This document shows positions 10,105 through 19,385 of a stretch of DNA of 24,257 nt, one piece after another. The position numbers and the translations under genes are program-made. Each line of letters opens with the position of its first letter. Position 1 is the first letter of the stretch. Under the pieces are notes generated by a model. That model saw nothing but the letters and a program-made list of their open reading frames with translations, had not been told where the DNA came from and did not search any database. The stretch is from Aureobasidium sp. EXF-3400 (taxonomy: Eukaryota > Ascomycota > Dothideomycetes > Dothideales > Saccotheciaceae): assembly GCA_024195585.1 (NCBI GenBank), contig SWBL01000528.1:1-24257 (forward strand), written 5' to 3'.

Positions 10105-11136
10105 ATGTCGAACACTAGAAACATGAACCAAGCCAACAACTTCTGGGACTTTGTCGCCAGCCTGCAGAACAACCAGGGTGCTTCTCCCTTCGCTGAAGGT
10201 AGAGGTCCTGCTGCTGAGTTCAATCCTTTCGAGGGTCAAGAGCAATTCTGGGGTCCTTGGGCTCCTCGTGGCAGAAGACATGGTCCTCCTCACGGACACC
10301 ACGGACCACATGGACCTCCTCATGGACATGGCCATCGTCATGGCAGAGACGGTCACAGAGGTCCCTCACCTCCACCCCCACCTCCACCTCCTGGACACGA
10401 GGGCAGCGTTCCCCCTCCACCCCCACCACCTCATGTCGAAGAGGCCTCGTCGCGCTCGCCCAGCCCTCACACCCCTCCGGAGACTCCAGCAGAGCCTCAC
10501 CATCACCCACGCCCGCAGTCTCACCCTCGTCGCGGAGGACCCGGCCATCATCATCATGGAGAGCACCCTCATAGAGGCCGTGGTGGACGCGGCCCCCGTG
10601 GCGGTCATCACAACCACCCTCGTGGCGGCCCACCCGCTTTCCCATTCGACCTGAATGCTCTTGCTGAAGCCTTCGCACCTGCACTCTTCGGCGGCAACGC
10701 CTTTGGCGGTCCCAACCCTGACGCCTTTGCCAACACCAGAGAAGAGCAGCCCAAGACCGCCAAGACCAACGACGGCACTTTCACCCCCTCCATCGACCTA
10801 TTCAGCACCCCTACCTCCTACATCCTCCACACCTCTCTGCCCGGCGCCAAAAAGTCAGACCTCGATATCACATACAACGGCAGCCGCAACAGCATCACCA
10901 TCTCCGGTGTCATTACTCGCCCAGATGTTTCAGAAACCATGATGAACTGCCTGATCCAAGACGAGAGAAGAGAAGTCGGCATGTTCGAGCGCGAAATCAA
11001 GCTCGAAGATGGCGTCAAGATTGACGAGGAGAAGATTGGCGCAAAGCTCGAAGACGGTGTCTTGAGAGTCGTCGTGCCCAAGATTACTGAAGAGGAAGAG
11101 GGTTGGGAGAGTGTCAGAAAGGTTGAATTGGAGTAG
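10105..11136 (+). CDS. Hsp20 / alpha-crystallin family small heat-shock protein with long His/Pro/Gly-rich insert
   Basis: Predicted 343-residue ATP-independent chaperone, intronless, starting at the ATG at 10105. The N-terminus has FWDFVASL (13-20), common in fungal Hsp30-type proteins. Residues about 55-177 are low complexity: 26 His lie between residues 59 and 171, with Pro runs at 89-96 and 103-109 and Gly/Arg-rich stretches. An alpha-crystallin domain follows at about 226-327. It begins FTPSIDLF and contains the typical A-x-L-x-D-G-V-L-x-V-x-V-P block at 313-325. A short VEL near the end (340-342) may act as the C-terminal anchoring motif. Typical fungal members are about 180-240 residues, so the extra length is mostly the insert. 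The alpha-crystallin domain looks intact. The insert could bind metal ions or drive condensation, which is inference only. Confidence 0.9.
   Translation: MSNTRNMNQANNFWDFVASLQNNQGASPFAEGRGPAAEFNPFEGQEQFWGPWAPRGRRHGPPHGHHGPHGPPHGHGHRHGRDGHRGPSPPPPPPPPGHEGSVPPPPPPPHVEEASSRSPSPHTPPETPAEPHHHPRPQSHPRRGGPGHHHHGEHPHRGRGGRGPRGGHHNHPRGGPPAFPFDLNALAEAFAPALFGGNAFGGPNPDAFANTREEQPKTAKTNDGTFTPSIDLFSTPTSYILHTSLPGAKKSDLDITYNGSRNSITISGVITRPDVSETMMNCLIQDERREVGMFEREIKLEDGVKIDEEKIGAKLEDGVLRVVVPKITEEEEGWESVRKVELE
10279..10617 (+). repeat. Low-complexity coding tract (His/Pro/Gly/Arg) within the Hsp20 gene
   Basis: This tract encodes residues 59-171. About 23% of residues are His, in HGPPHG-, HGHRHG- and HHHH-type clusters, separated by two polyproline runs of eight and seven. 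CAC/CAT codons recur in loosely repeated GGACAC/CATGGA units around 10276-10350, which suggests expansion by slippage or unequal exchange. The reading frame stays open through the whole tract. Confidence 0.75.
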
Positions 11137-11586
11137 AGTAGCCATGCACCACGAAGAAATGAATGGGAGAAACTGGAAGAAAAACATTTGCTTAAAGCAG
11201 AAAGAGGAGGAAGGGTAATTTTGATGAGCATATCTTTTTAATGAATTCATGTCTATCACTGAATGATCTGTGCCAAAGCTGCTGATATTGCATCTCCTGT
11301 GTGTTGTCTTGTAGTCTGTTTCCATCGTTAACCTGTCACTTCTCAAACATGCCCCTGAACGTATCGCTTGCTTCCTCCATACACAGTACCAACGCATATT
11401 CCCGCTTGATCAAGAATAGGCTTGTGTAGGTGTTTGAAACCTGTCCTGTAGTGAGAGATCCTTCTCTGTAACTCATTTGTAGCTCTGTATCTCTATAGCA
11501 TGGCACTACACAGTGCAGTTCTGAGCAATCTAGTCCACGCATCAATCTCGCCAACACCTCCATGCCCATCCTCCCTCCATCCTCCT
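11137..11586. other. Convergent 3' interval between Hsp20 and P450 genes
   Basis: The two flanking genes are transcribed towards each other and end 450 bases apart. Only short overlapping open frames without recognisable features are present. The interval should contain both 3' untranslated regions and polyadenylation sites. Confidence 0.6.
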
Positions 11587-13278
11587 CTAACCCAAAATCT
11601 CACCCCTAGGCAAAATCTTAACCAACAACGGCTTCTTGTCCCAAACCAAATGCGTTGTCTGATCCAACCAATCCTCCCCATCCATTTCCCCTGCAAGTGT
11701 AACATCAAAATGCCAGAGCAGATTCGCCATGATAAGTCTCATTTCGTGATATGCCAATGTCAAGCCAATGCAGTTTCTAGGGCCTACGGAAAAGGGTTGA
11801 AGTACTTCTTTTTTGTCTGAGGCGTAGAGGGAGGTGTGCAGGGGGTGCGAGGAGGGGAGCCAGCGTTCGGGGGCGAAGGTTGAGGGAGAGCTGAAGTTGA
11901 GGGGGTGGTGGTAGGCTGCGTAGTGGGGGATGCTGACTTTGACCTGTTGTGGAGAGGTGGGTTAGTGAGTGTGTAGAGGGAGTGGGAAGTAGAGCTTACG
12001 TCTGCTGGGATGAAGTGGCCGCTGATAGTTGCGCCCATGGAGGGCGTGATGCGGCGAATGCCTTCTGGCACAGCGGGGAACATTCTCATGCCTTCTTCCA
12101 GGCAAGCGGATAGGTACTGGATGTGCGGTGAGCCTCTTCTCGATACAGGTCAATGCGAGATGCACTTACAGGCAATCTGGGCAATGATTCCATGGTAATA
12201 TCATCGATACTGGTGAATGCTTCTCTGATCTCCTTGGTCACGCGCTCAAGTACAGGCTTGTTGTTCAACAGATGCCAAGTCAATCCACACAGACTCGTCG
12301 CAGTAGTCTCAGTACCAGCAATCATCAACAAGTCGGCATTAGCATACAACTCATCCATTGTCATCTCTGCACCTTCCTCTTTATGCTTGAGCATCATTCC
12401 CAACATGTCGGGTCTTTCGGTCTTCATCTCAAGACGCGCGTTTACTTTGTCCACAGTGTTTTGGTAAGAGGAGTCGATGGAGTCTTGCATACTTTTCGGG
12501 ATCATCATAGTAGCGAGACGGAAAAGGAGAGGGAAGTATTGGAGGGCGCGGGAGGCTCCGACTAGGTAGATGGAGACGAAGAGTTGTGAGAGCCAGTCTG
12601 AGTATTCCATGTTTTCACAGAGACCGAGGGGTTTACCGAACATCAGGTCGGCTATGGTGTCAAAGCTATTGAGTAAGTCAGTATTGCCGTCTTTCTAATA
12701 TCCAGAATATTGTTTCCGTGTTCGAGAAACTCAAGAGGTACTCACGTAACACAGTTGAAGACTTTGGCCATATCAACAGACTTGTTCTCCATCATCCTTT
12801 CCTCCAATCTCTCCACCATCATACCAGTATATGTTGTCAACATGCCCTGTTGCAACTTCAAAGCCCTCTCGCTGAAAGCTGGGGCAAGCATCTTTCTCTG
12901 TCTACCGTGATCGGCACCAGACAAAAGGATAGAACGCTTTGTGTTTTCAGACAGCGCGTACATAGTCCAGTCCTTAGTCAACTCTGGTTTCTTGAAACCG
13001 TAAATGTCCTTCCAGGCTGGAGTGATGAAAGAGAGCTCGTTGGGTGCCATTCGGACGATAGGGCCATATTTGAGGTGCCATTTGAGGACTGTTTGAGGTT
13101 CGCGGCCGTTGATGTTTAGCCGGAGACGAGGGAGAGGAGAAATTGCATTGAGGAAGGGTCCTGGGTGTTTCGAGAGCGGGTGGAAGTACAGGCTGTAGAT
13201 GGCATGTGTTGCAAAGTAGGCAACTACGGCAGAAATGGCCAGAATGCCGACATTTGGCAGACTGTCGAGAAGCGCCAT
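11587..13278 (-). CDS. Cytochrome P450 monooxygenase, microsomal
   Basis: Predicted 500-residue haem monooxygenase assembled from four exons: 12746-13278, 12170-12665, 12000-12116 and 11587-11943. The introns are 80, 53 and 56 bases, with donors GTGAGT, GTAAGT and GTAAGC and a clear CTCACTAACC branch region in the third. The ATG context is ACCATGG. An N-terminal membrane anchor spans about 9-30 and is followed by the Pro-rich hinge HPLSKHPGP. The I-helix oxygen-binding AGTETT is at 294-299, the K-helix ExxR at E351-R354, PERW at 407-410, and the haem-binding FSVGPRNCIG at 433-442 with Cys440 as thiolate ligand. All key residues are intact. Overall style resembles fungal CYP65/CYP58-like enzymes (for example isotrichodermin C-15 hydroxylase), but the family number and substrate are guesses. 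No biosynthetic cluster partners are nearby. Confidence 0.92.
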
Positions 13279-14395
13279 GGTTGGCAGGTTCCCGAGACAA
13301 GAGTGATGGTGTTCAAGTGATGCTGTAGGACAAAGCACAAAGACAAGCGACACGAGAGCAGCTAACGCTGGTCAAGACCTATATAAGTCGCACCTACCAT
13401 ATCTCCAGACCCTTGTCCTAACGAAATGGCCATAGTGGGGCTTGATGCTCTTAGGCGTATAAGTTGATATATATCCTCAAAAGATGTTTAACGTGCTTTG
13501 ACGGACCGCATCCTTCTGTCGAGTCTGACCTATCATGGTGGCAGGATACTGACCGCACTCGGTAAATAAGCTACCCTGCCTACAAATTTAGAGCATTAGT
13601 GCGTAGAATAGATTGATGTCTCTAATAGGCGAAGGCACGAAGGATGCAAAGATGTGGGGTTATCGCTCAGAAAAATTGCGGAAAGATGCTAAGAGGCTCC
13701 TATGCGTACGGGCGCGTCTCCGATCAATTCGAGAGGAGATTGGAATTCTCGTGCGCGTCGTGGTGCAAGCATATATCAGGTTTCACGATGGGCGGTGCAG
13801 TTTATGAGGCTGGGTAGAAACGTGTTGGGGGCAACGATATTATTGGCGCCCGGATTCCAGACGTTGGCAGAAAAAGCACCCGTGTGGTGAAGATGAGACG
13901 GGCGGGCTGTGTAGAGACGCAGACGGGCTATGAGTACATGGCGCAATCCAGATCAAAGCGGCTCAATGTAAGTGCAAATAAAGAGGCTGAGCCTGGTCGC
14001 AGCAGAAAACAAGGAGCAGGCGGTTCCTAGTTATGATGCAGTGGTGGTGGACCGTGGAGAAAGAGTTTCTTGGATGGCTTCTTGACACTCGATAGCACTT
14101 TCTTGGCGGTGACGCAGTGCCGGGTTTTTGGTTGAAAGTGGGCGCTTGGTCGGTTTCTGGTACGGATAGACGCCAACCACTTCTTTTTCCTGACGCTCAA
14201 GTTGGAAAGCTTGACATATTGATAGGCGCATTCCTTCCCTTTGTTGAACTTGTGTCCTGCTTGCTTGTGAAAGTGCTCGAATTGACAAAGCACACGAACC
14301 TATATCACCATCTTCACAGGCGCGACGAGAAGCTTATCGCCGCCGCTTCCGTCTGAGTCTCTCTCGTCTCTCGTCACTCACCCAAACCCGTCAAC
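13279..14395. other. Divergent promoter region between P450 and the PIN-like carrier
   Basis: The 1.1 kb between two divergently transcribed genes contains no convincing coding frame. The open frames at about 14027-14293 (minus) are basic and featureless. The right end, after about 14340, is pyrimidine-rich (repeated TCTC) before the carrier start codon, as in a fungal 5' leader. Confidence 0.55.
13379..13387 (-). promoter_or_regulatory. TATA-like box upstream of the P450 gene
   Basis: The minus strand reads CTTATATAG here, about 100 bases upstream of the P450 ATG at 13278. The distance and sequence fit a TATA element. No second element was identified. Confidence 0.4.
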
Positions 14396-16111
14396 ATGAC
14401 CTGGTTTACAGCTCCCACGTCGTACCGGCTCAACGCCTTGTCAGCAGGCATGGGAGGCCTCCAGGTGCGCTCCGCAGCTTTGGAGCTCCCCATGATGGCC
14501 CTAGGAAATGGCCACACGTCACACCCAGACTTTGCCCACTTGGTCCTGCTAGTGTTTGAAGCAGTGCTCGAGGTGGTATGCGTCAGTCTACCGGGTTACA
14601 TTGTCGCCCGACGAGGCATGTTCGATGCCGAAGCTCAGAAGATGGTTGCCAACCTGAACGTACAACTCTTCACGCCGTGTCTGGTCTTCACCAAACTCGC
14701 CTCGCAACTCAACGCCGACAAGCTCGCCGACCTCGCCGTCATCCCCGTCATCTTCTGCGTCCAGACTCTCGTTTCATGGATCTGCGCTCGTCTCATGTCC
14801 AAGGCCTTTGGCTTCGGCAAGAGACAGACCAACTTCGTTATCGCCATGGGCGTCTTTGGCAACTCCAACTCGCTGCCCATCTCGCTCGTTATCTCGCTAT
14901 CCAAAACCCTCAAGGGTCTACACTGGGACCGTGTTCCACACGACAACGACAATGAAGTTGCTGCAAGAGGTATCCTGTACCTGCTCATCTTCCAACAGCT
15001 CGGCCAATTGGTGCGCTGGACTTGGGGTTACAACGTGCTCCTCGCTCCCGCCGTCGAGGACACTAAGATTGCCGATGCAGCGAGGGACAACTTGATTGAA
15101 GAGGGTAGATACCGCGACGACATCGATGAGGAAGACCTAGAACAGGCTGCTTCTTCTATCAAGAAGACCAGCGGCTCATCTGGTGACGAATCTCCTCGCA
15201 CCGTTTCTTCCATGAGCTCTTCGTCGTCCAACGATGCTATCGTGAAGCCTATCGACAATGAAGTCATGGCTACACCTGCAAATGGAAACATTGTCGGCTC
15301 CGGTCCTGGCAACCTTGCTGGCAACCTCGGTCCCCGTCAGCGCTCGACTGGCCACATGACTCAGTTCCCCAACTACTCGACTGCCTCGACCGTTCAGTCC
15401 GAGCCATCTACTGGAATCAAGGCCAGCATTTCGCGATTCTTCGCGCGCATCAACGCTTCGATCAAGTCCTTCTTCGACTCCATGTTCGCCAAGCTTCCTC
15501 CCGGCATGCAAAAGTTCCTGAGCACCGTCACCCACTACACTACTCGCTTCTTGAAGGGCACCTGGGAGTTCATGAACCCTCCTCTCTGGGCCATGGTTGC
15601 TGCTTTGATCGTTGCCTCGGTCCCTCAACTCCAGCACACCTTCTTCGCTCCCCACACCTTTGTCTCCAACTCTGTCACCCGTGCTATCCAGCAGAGTGGT
15701 GGTGTCGCCGTCCCCTTGATCCTTGTCGTCCTAGGTGCCAACCTCGCACGCAACACTCTTCCTCAAGAAGAACTGACCACAACCCCCGAAGGCAAGAAGG
15801 AAGAGCGCAACCTCCTCATCGCCGCCATCGTCAGCCGTATGCTCCTACCCACCCTGATCATGGCACCTTTCCTCGCCATTTTTGCCAAATACGTGCTTAT
15901 CAGCATCCTCGACGATCCCATCTTTGTTATCGTCTGCTTTTTGCTTACCGGTGCTCCGTCTGCTCTCCAACTCGCCCAGATCTGTCAACTCAATGGTGTC
16001 TTTATGGGCGTCATGTCCAAACTGCTGGTGCAAAGTTATGTTGTCTGGATCTTGCCCAGTACACTTATCTTGGTCATGGTTGCTCTCGAGGTTGTCGAGT
16101 GGGCTGCTTAG
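14396..16111 (+). CDS. Auxin-efflux-carrier family (PIN-like/ECM3-like) membrane transporter
   Basis: Predicted 571-residue integral membrane protein, single exon, with start context CAACATGAC. Five hydrophobic segments lie at about 47-70, 85-103, 113-135, 145-169 and 190-216. A hydrophilic Ser-rich loop follows (about 217-393), then five more segments at about 394-415, 432-452, 472-500, 508-525 and 545-567. This 5 + loop + 5 layout is the Mem_trans (PIN/PILS) pattern. FGNSNSLP at 154-161 matches the conserved Asn/Pro motif of the first half. SGGVAVPLILVVLGANLARN (434-453) matches the second. The closest known fungal relatives are yeast ECM3, YNL095C and YLR152C, thought to sit in the endoplasmic reticulum. 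The natural substrate in fungi is unknown. The acidic and phospho-site-like loop may be regulatory. Confidence 0.9.
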   Translation: MTWFTAPTSYRLNALSAGMGGLQVRSAALELPMMALGNGHTSHPDFAHLVLLVFEAVLEVVCVSLPGYIVARRGMFDAEAQKMVANLNVQLFTPCLVFTKLASQLNADKLADLAVIPVIFCVQTLVSWICARLMSKAFGFGKRQTNFVIAMGVFGNSNSLPISLVISLSKTLKGLHWDRVPHDNDNEVAARGILYLLIFQQLGQLVRWTWGYNVLLAPAVEDTKIADAARDNLIEEGRYRDDIDEEDLEQAASSIKKTSGSSGDESPRTVSSMSSSSSNDAIVKPIDNEVMATPANGNIVGSGPGNLAGNLGPRQRSTGHMTQFPNYSTASTVQSEPSTGIKASISRFFARINASIKSFFDSMFAKLPPGMQKFLSTVTHYTTRFLKGTWEFMNPPLWAMVAALIVASVPQLQHTFFAPHTFVSNSVTRAIQQSGGVAVPLILVVLGANLARNTLPQEELTTTPEGKKEERNLLIAAIVSRMLLPTLIMAPFLAIFAKYVLISILDDPIFVIVCFLLTGAPSALQLAQICQLNGVFMGVMSKLLVQSYVVWILPSTLILVMVALEVVEWAA

Positions 16112-16393
16112 GAAAGCCGAGGCCAAAAGTGGATATCGAACCTCTCTGTATTTTAATCAATCGTCCCTTTATTTGCTGCATTTGTGCGTATCATGACCTC
16201 GTGTACCAATTAAGATTCAAGAATGACTTCCAAAGAAAATACGACCACCCAACCTAGCCAACAGCATGAGTGCATGTGATGCGAAGAGACCAGCTCTCCA
16301 CCAACGTATTACCCGAGGAAACATGAACCGCCTCCAATTACCAACAACAACACCAAATCAGACCTTGCCAATAACCAAACGTGCCACCTCCAT

Positions 16394-16606
16394 CTAACTC
16401 TTCTCCTTCTTTGGAGGAATCTTCTTCATTGTCTCTTTTATCTCTGACGAAACCATATGATCAACACAGTAATGAGCAGATTCCTCGTAAAACTTTTCCT
16501 CAAGAGGAGTGCAGCGGGCATTCGTACCGCGGCGTTTCTCGCATTGGCGGAAATCTTCTTTGCGTTTGTCGCCGCAGGTGTAGCGGCGGTAGTATTGGAT
16601 ACACAT
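16394..16606 (-). CDS. Small Cys-containing hypothetical protein (70 residues)
   Basis: I do not recognise a named family. The frame opens at ATG 16606 and encodes 70 residues with Cys at 2, 11, 22, 32 and 47, the pattern MC-x5-YxCG, QCEKR, RC and HYCxxH (46-50), and a Lys-rich tail. There is no signal peptide or membrane segment. Short proteins with an N-terminal MC...Y.CG and a C-terminal YC.xH are seen as hypotheticals in ascomycetes, and the Cys/His spacing suggests a small zinc-binding fold. A TATAAAA box lies 184 bases upstream. No introns are needed. The alternative is a chance frame, but the composition and the Cys/His arrangement argue for a gene. Confidence 0.6.
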   Translation of the reverse strand: MCIQYYRRYTCGDKRKEDFRQCEKRRGTNARCTPLEEKFYEESAHYCVDHMVSSEIKETMKKIPPKKEKS

Positions 16607-16789
16607 GTTTGAGAGAGGTGGAGAGACTGATTGTGGATATGGTTTGGAATAGAGAGATGGTGGATGTGGCTTGAAAGATGGTTGATTGAGATAGGGAATT
16701 CCGCGATGGAGATAGCTGCCCGGCCACTACGTAGGAGTAGTGGTTTGGAAAGAAGAAGAGCAAGAAATCAGATTATGAGCTAGGAACCA

Positions 16790-16796
16790 TTTTATA
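16790..16796 (-). promoter_or_regulatory. TATA box for the small Cys protein gene
   Basis: The minus strand reads TATAAAA within CATGTATAAAATGG, 184 bases upstream of the start codon at 16606. It is the strongest TATA match in this promoter region. Confidence 0.4.
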
Positions 16797-17097
16797 CATG
16801 ATGAGATGTGTCGTCGTTGCTTACTGCAGAGAGGCTGCAGTTGGTGGAAGAATGACTCGCAGGGCTGGCTTTAGTGTGGTTGCCTTGGGTCGAACCATGG
16901 CATGTGATTGATGATAAGGCAGAACTTGCATGACAGCGCATCTTGCAGGCAGATGGACAGTCAGATGATGGGTTGGCAGTCTTGCGAGCGTCTTCACCGC
17001 ACGATACACTCTCAATCGTCAAGATGCGATAAAGAAGAGTATAGCATGTGAGATGTCGATGATGTCTTGGTCACCTTGATGGCAAAGCCCGAGCCCA

Positions 17098-17118
17098 ACG
17101 CGTGAAACCGTGACGCGT
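17098..17118 (+). promoter_or_regulatory. Paired MluI cell-cycle boxes (ACGCGT) before CENP-X
   Basis: ACGCGT occurs at 17098-17103 and again at 17113-17118. The copies are 15 bases apart and end 35-50 bases before the ATG at 17153. ACGCGT is the binding site of the MBF-type (Mbp1/Res-Swi6) G1/S activator in fungi. Paired copies close to the start of a gene acting at replication forks and centromeres suggest G1/S expression. Only five ACGCGT sites were noticed in the window, about what chance predicts, so it is the pairing and position that matter. Confidence 0.5.
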
Positions 17119-17152
17119 GCCTCAATTGTCGACCTTCATAGTGCATCAAACC

Positions 17153-17884
17153 ATGCCACCTCCATATCGTCAACCCTCACAAGTAGGCGCAACAGCAGCG
17201 ACAAAACGACCCTTTAAACCTCCAGCCATTGCAAAAGGCGGCGCAACCTCTTCCTCCAGTGCCAACGCCCCTCCCAGACCAGCGCCTGCAGCATCAAAAC
17301 CAATATCCAGAGTAATCTCTGCCACAAGACCTCAATCATGGAACACGGGCTTTCAATCCGCCGGCGCACAATACGACCAAGATGATCTCGAGGCTCTGAT
17401 CATCTCCGACGAAGAGGACGACGACAATGATGATTTCTCCGCTGCCCCCACCAGAAAAGCTCCTCCACCCACCACAACCCACGAACCACCAGCCAAACGC
17501 CAAAAGACAGCACCACCTGCACGTCTACCCTCTCTATCACCTCTATCCTCCGCCCTCCAACCAGCCCCTGCACCACCGCCTCAGCACCCCGCAGCAGCAA
17601 TCGGCAGCAAAAAAGACGATATCCCACTGCTTCCCTCAGCACTGATAACCCGCCTCCTACACGAAAGCTTTGAAGACAAAAGCATCAAAATAGGCAAAGA
17701 TGCCAATGCATTGACGGCGAGATATCTGGATTTGTTTGTTAGGGAGGCGGTGGCTAGAGCTACTGAGGTGGCTAAGGAGAGGAAAGAGATGAGGCAGGCT
17801 GGGGGTCAGCATGTGGATGATGGGCTGTGGTTGGATGTGCAGGATCTTGAAGAGGTGGCGCCAGGGTTGGTGTTGGATTTTTGA
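17153..17884 (+). CDS. Centromere protein X / MHF2 histone-fold protein
   Basis: Predicted 243-residue protein, single exon. The first ATG in frame is at 17153 (ACCATGCC). The C-terminal domain (about 156-243) has the CENP-X pattern: LITRLLHESFEDKSIKI, then an alpha-helix with LFVREAVARA (194-203), and the closing LDVQDLEEVAPGLVLDF (227-243), close to human CENP-X, which is about 81 residues. With CENP-S (MHF1) this protein forms a histone-fold complex that binds DNA, supports FANCM/Mph1 helicase at stalled forks, and joins the CENP-T-W-S-X centromere complex. The first 150 residues are a Pro/Ala-rich disordered extension. It contains RPFKPP (19-24), a hydrophobic-acidic stretch ALIISDEEDDD (81-91) that looks like a SUMO-interacting motif, and a KRQK nuclear-localisation-like patch (115-118). 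The function of the extension is unknown. Confidence 0.9.
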   Translation: MPPPYRQPSQVGATAATKRPFKPPAIAKGGATSSSSANAPPRPAPAASKPISRVISATRPQSWNTGFQSAGAQYDQDDLEALIISDEEDDDNDDFSAAPTRKAPPPTTTHEPPAKRQKTAPPARLPSLSPLSSALQPAPAPPPQHPAAAIGSKKDDIPLLPSALITRLLHESFEDKSIKIGKDANALTARYLDLFVREAVARATEVAKERKEMRQAGGQHVDDGLWLDVQDLEEVAPGLVLDF

Positions 17885-19385
17885 AGTAAAGGGTTGCTCT
17901 TTGGCTTTCATTGGCCTGAGGAATTGATTTCGATGGTAAAAGAGACGACACCTATACGAAGCACATGTGGGTTGTGCCTCTGAGAGACCCAGGCTGTATA
18001 TCATACTTCCCAGACACAAAAGAAGGCATTCTGTTACGTTCGCAAAAACACTCGACTTGGGACGCTACATGATCTATAAGATCATTAAACATGCCTCATC
18101 GAACAAGAAACCACTACAAGCAACTTGGGGCTCTACATATCAAACGGGCTCGTCGGACATGCCGAATCTAAACAAGGAATCAGTATATCCCACTGTCACA
18201 CCCAATCACACTTCGAACCACTTTCTTCAATCACATCAGATCCGAACCCCCCCACCTCTCAACCACGCTTCTGGCTCAAATGACTCAAACGCTGACACCC
18301 ACACCACCCTTCGAGACTCGGGTCGACATCGAGATTGTTTCCCATCGATGTATCCCGGTTCGTCCTTGTTTGATTGTAGACTTTACGGAATTACTGCACG
18401 AGGCTTTACACGTTGATGTGAGTTACATGTAACTGCAAGGTTACTGGCTATTGAGACCCGGGTTGATGCCGAGTGTGGTTTTCTTGGATACATACCATTT
18501 CCTCAATATCTTATTATGGACGTTACGGAAACACTACACGAGGGTGTTTTGTAGAATGCTGTGTAAGGGCGCGAAAGCTTTCATTTCAGAGTACGGATCT
18601 CTAGCTTGGACGGCGACAACCACATGACCTTTCGAGACCTAGGCTAATGTAGAGAACGGTTCTCCTCGACGCGTTCGGCCTTGTCGTTCTCTGACTATAG
18701 ATGTTACGGAACTACTGCACGAGGGACGCATGTCTGTGTGTGTTATGTTCCAAGCGTGTCTGGCTTTTATAAACTGGGTTAGTGTCGAGCATCATTCTCT
18801 TCGATACGTCTGCTCTTCTCGCTATACAATCACAAAGACTGTCAAAGTACCGCACGAGAGCGCTCTGTATTACAGTGCAAAGCTGTGAGACTTTTTCTAG
18901 CTTTAGAAGGTGTGAGAACAATCACACGAGCTTTTTGGGGATCAATGTCAAGCAATGGTTTCTTATTCGACTAGGTTTGTAAGATTTACCATTCTGAGAG
19001 TTAGTGATACAACTTCATAAAGCATATTTATATGGTCACGGTGCAAGGATGGAAGTCTTCATCTAGAGACTAGTACGGATTGCTTGCTCTTACACCTGCT
19101 GATGTTGAACTTTCTTCAACCTCTGTGCTGAGAACTAGTTGTTTGTGGGAAGTCACGATAGTGAAACGTCCTTTGGAGCGAGCCACTGATTCAACACCAT
19201 TGATGTTTGCTCATCTTTTCTTCCACCACTCTATGTCGTAGGAGGTTATGAGTGGATAGTCCAAAAGACTAAACCAATAGTTGTGGAACGCTGCTTTTAA
19301 CAGATAAAATTGAAAGTCTTGACAAGACTGCAAAAGGGGACCCCCCGAAGCTCCATTTCTGTATTACCAAACACCATTGCTCTGT
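17885..19385. other. 1.5 kb gene-free interval holding a decayed tandem repeat
   Basis: The flanking genes converge (CENP-X plus, WRAP73 minus), so both ends should be 3' untranslated sequence. No open frame with protein-like features was found. The centre is occupied by the degenerate repeat listed separately. From about 18970 to 19385 I see nothing beyond ordinary intergenic sequence. Confidence 0.6.
18313..18910. repeat. Degenerate tandem repeat, about 140-base unit, four copies
   Basis: Two landmarks recur in the same order. The first is a GAGAC-C-GGGTT-GATG-CGAG block, starting near 18313, 18453, 18633 and 18771. The second, 70 bases later, is a core close to TTACGGAACTACTGCACGAG, at 18383, 18523 and 18704 and weakly at 18842. 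Both give the same spacings of 140, 180-181 and 138 bases, so copy two carries about 40 extra bases. The first and third cores are nearly identical and the fourth is strongly diverged. The unit is not a multiple of three and the copies do not share an open frame, so it is not a protein repeat. A CACGAG near 18921 may mark a further eroded copy. Origin unknown. Confidence 0.7.

Noticed and set aside
11784..12089. Apparent break or frameshift in the P450 gene between 11944 and 12169
   Set aside because: Explained by two ordinary introns (53 and 56 bases) with good splice sites. The spliced frame restores ExxR, PERW and the haem-binding motif.
1765..13278. A metabolic gene cluster linking the fatty alcohol oxidase and the cytochrome P450
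   Set aside because: They are about 7.5 kb apart with unrelated FYVE and Hsp20 genes between. The P450 is not of the alkane-hydroxylating CYP52 type as far as I can see.
17117..17152. An upstream in-frame extension of CENP-X beginning at 17117
   Set aside because: The codon at 17117 is GTG. The first ATG is at 17153 with a good context, and the extension overlaps an ACGCGT promoter box.
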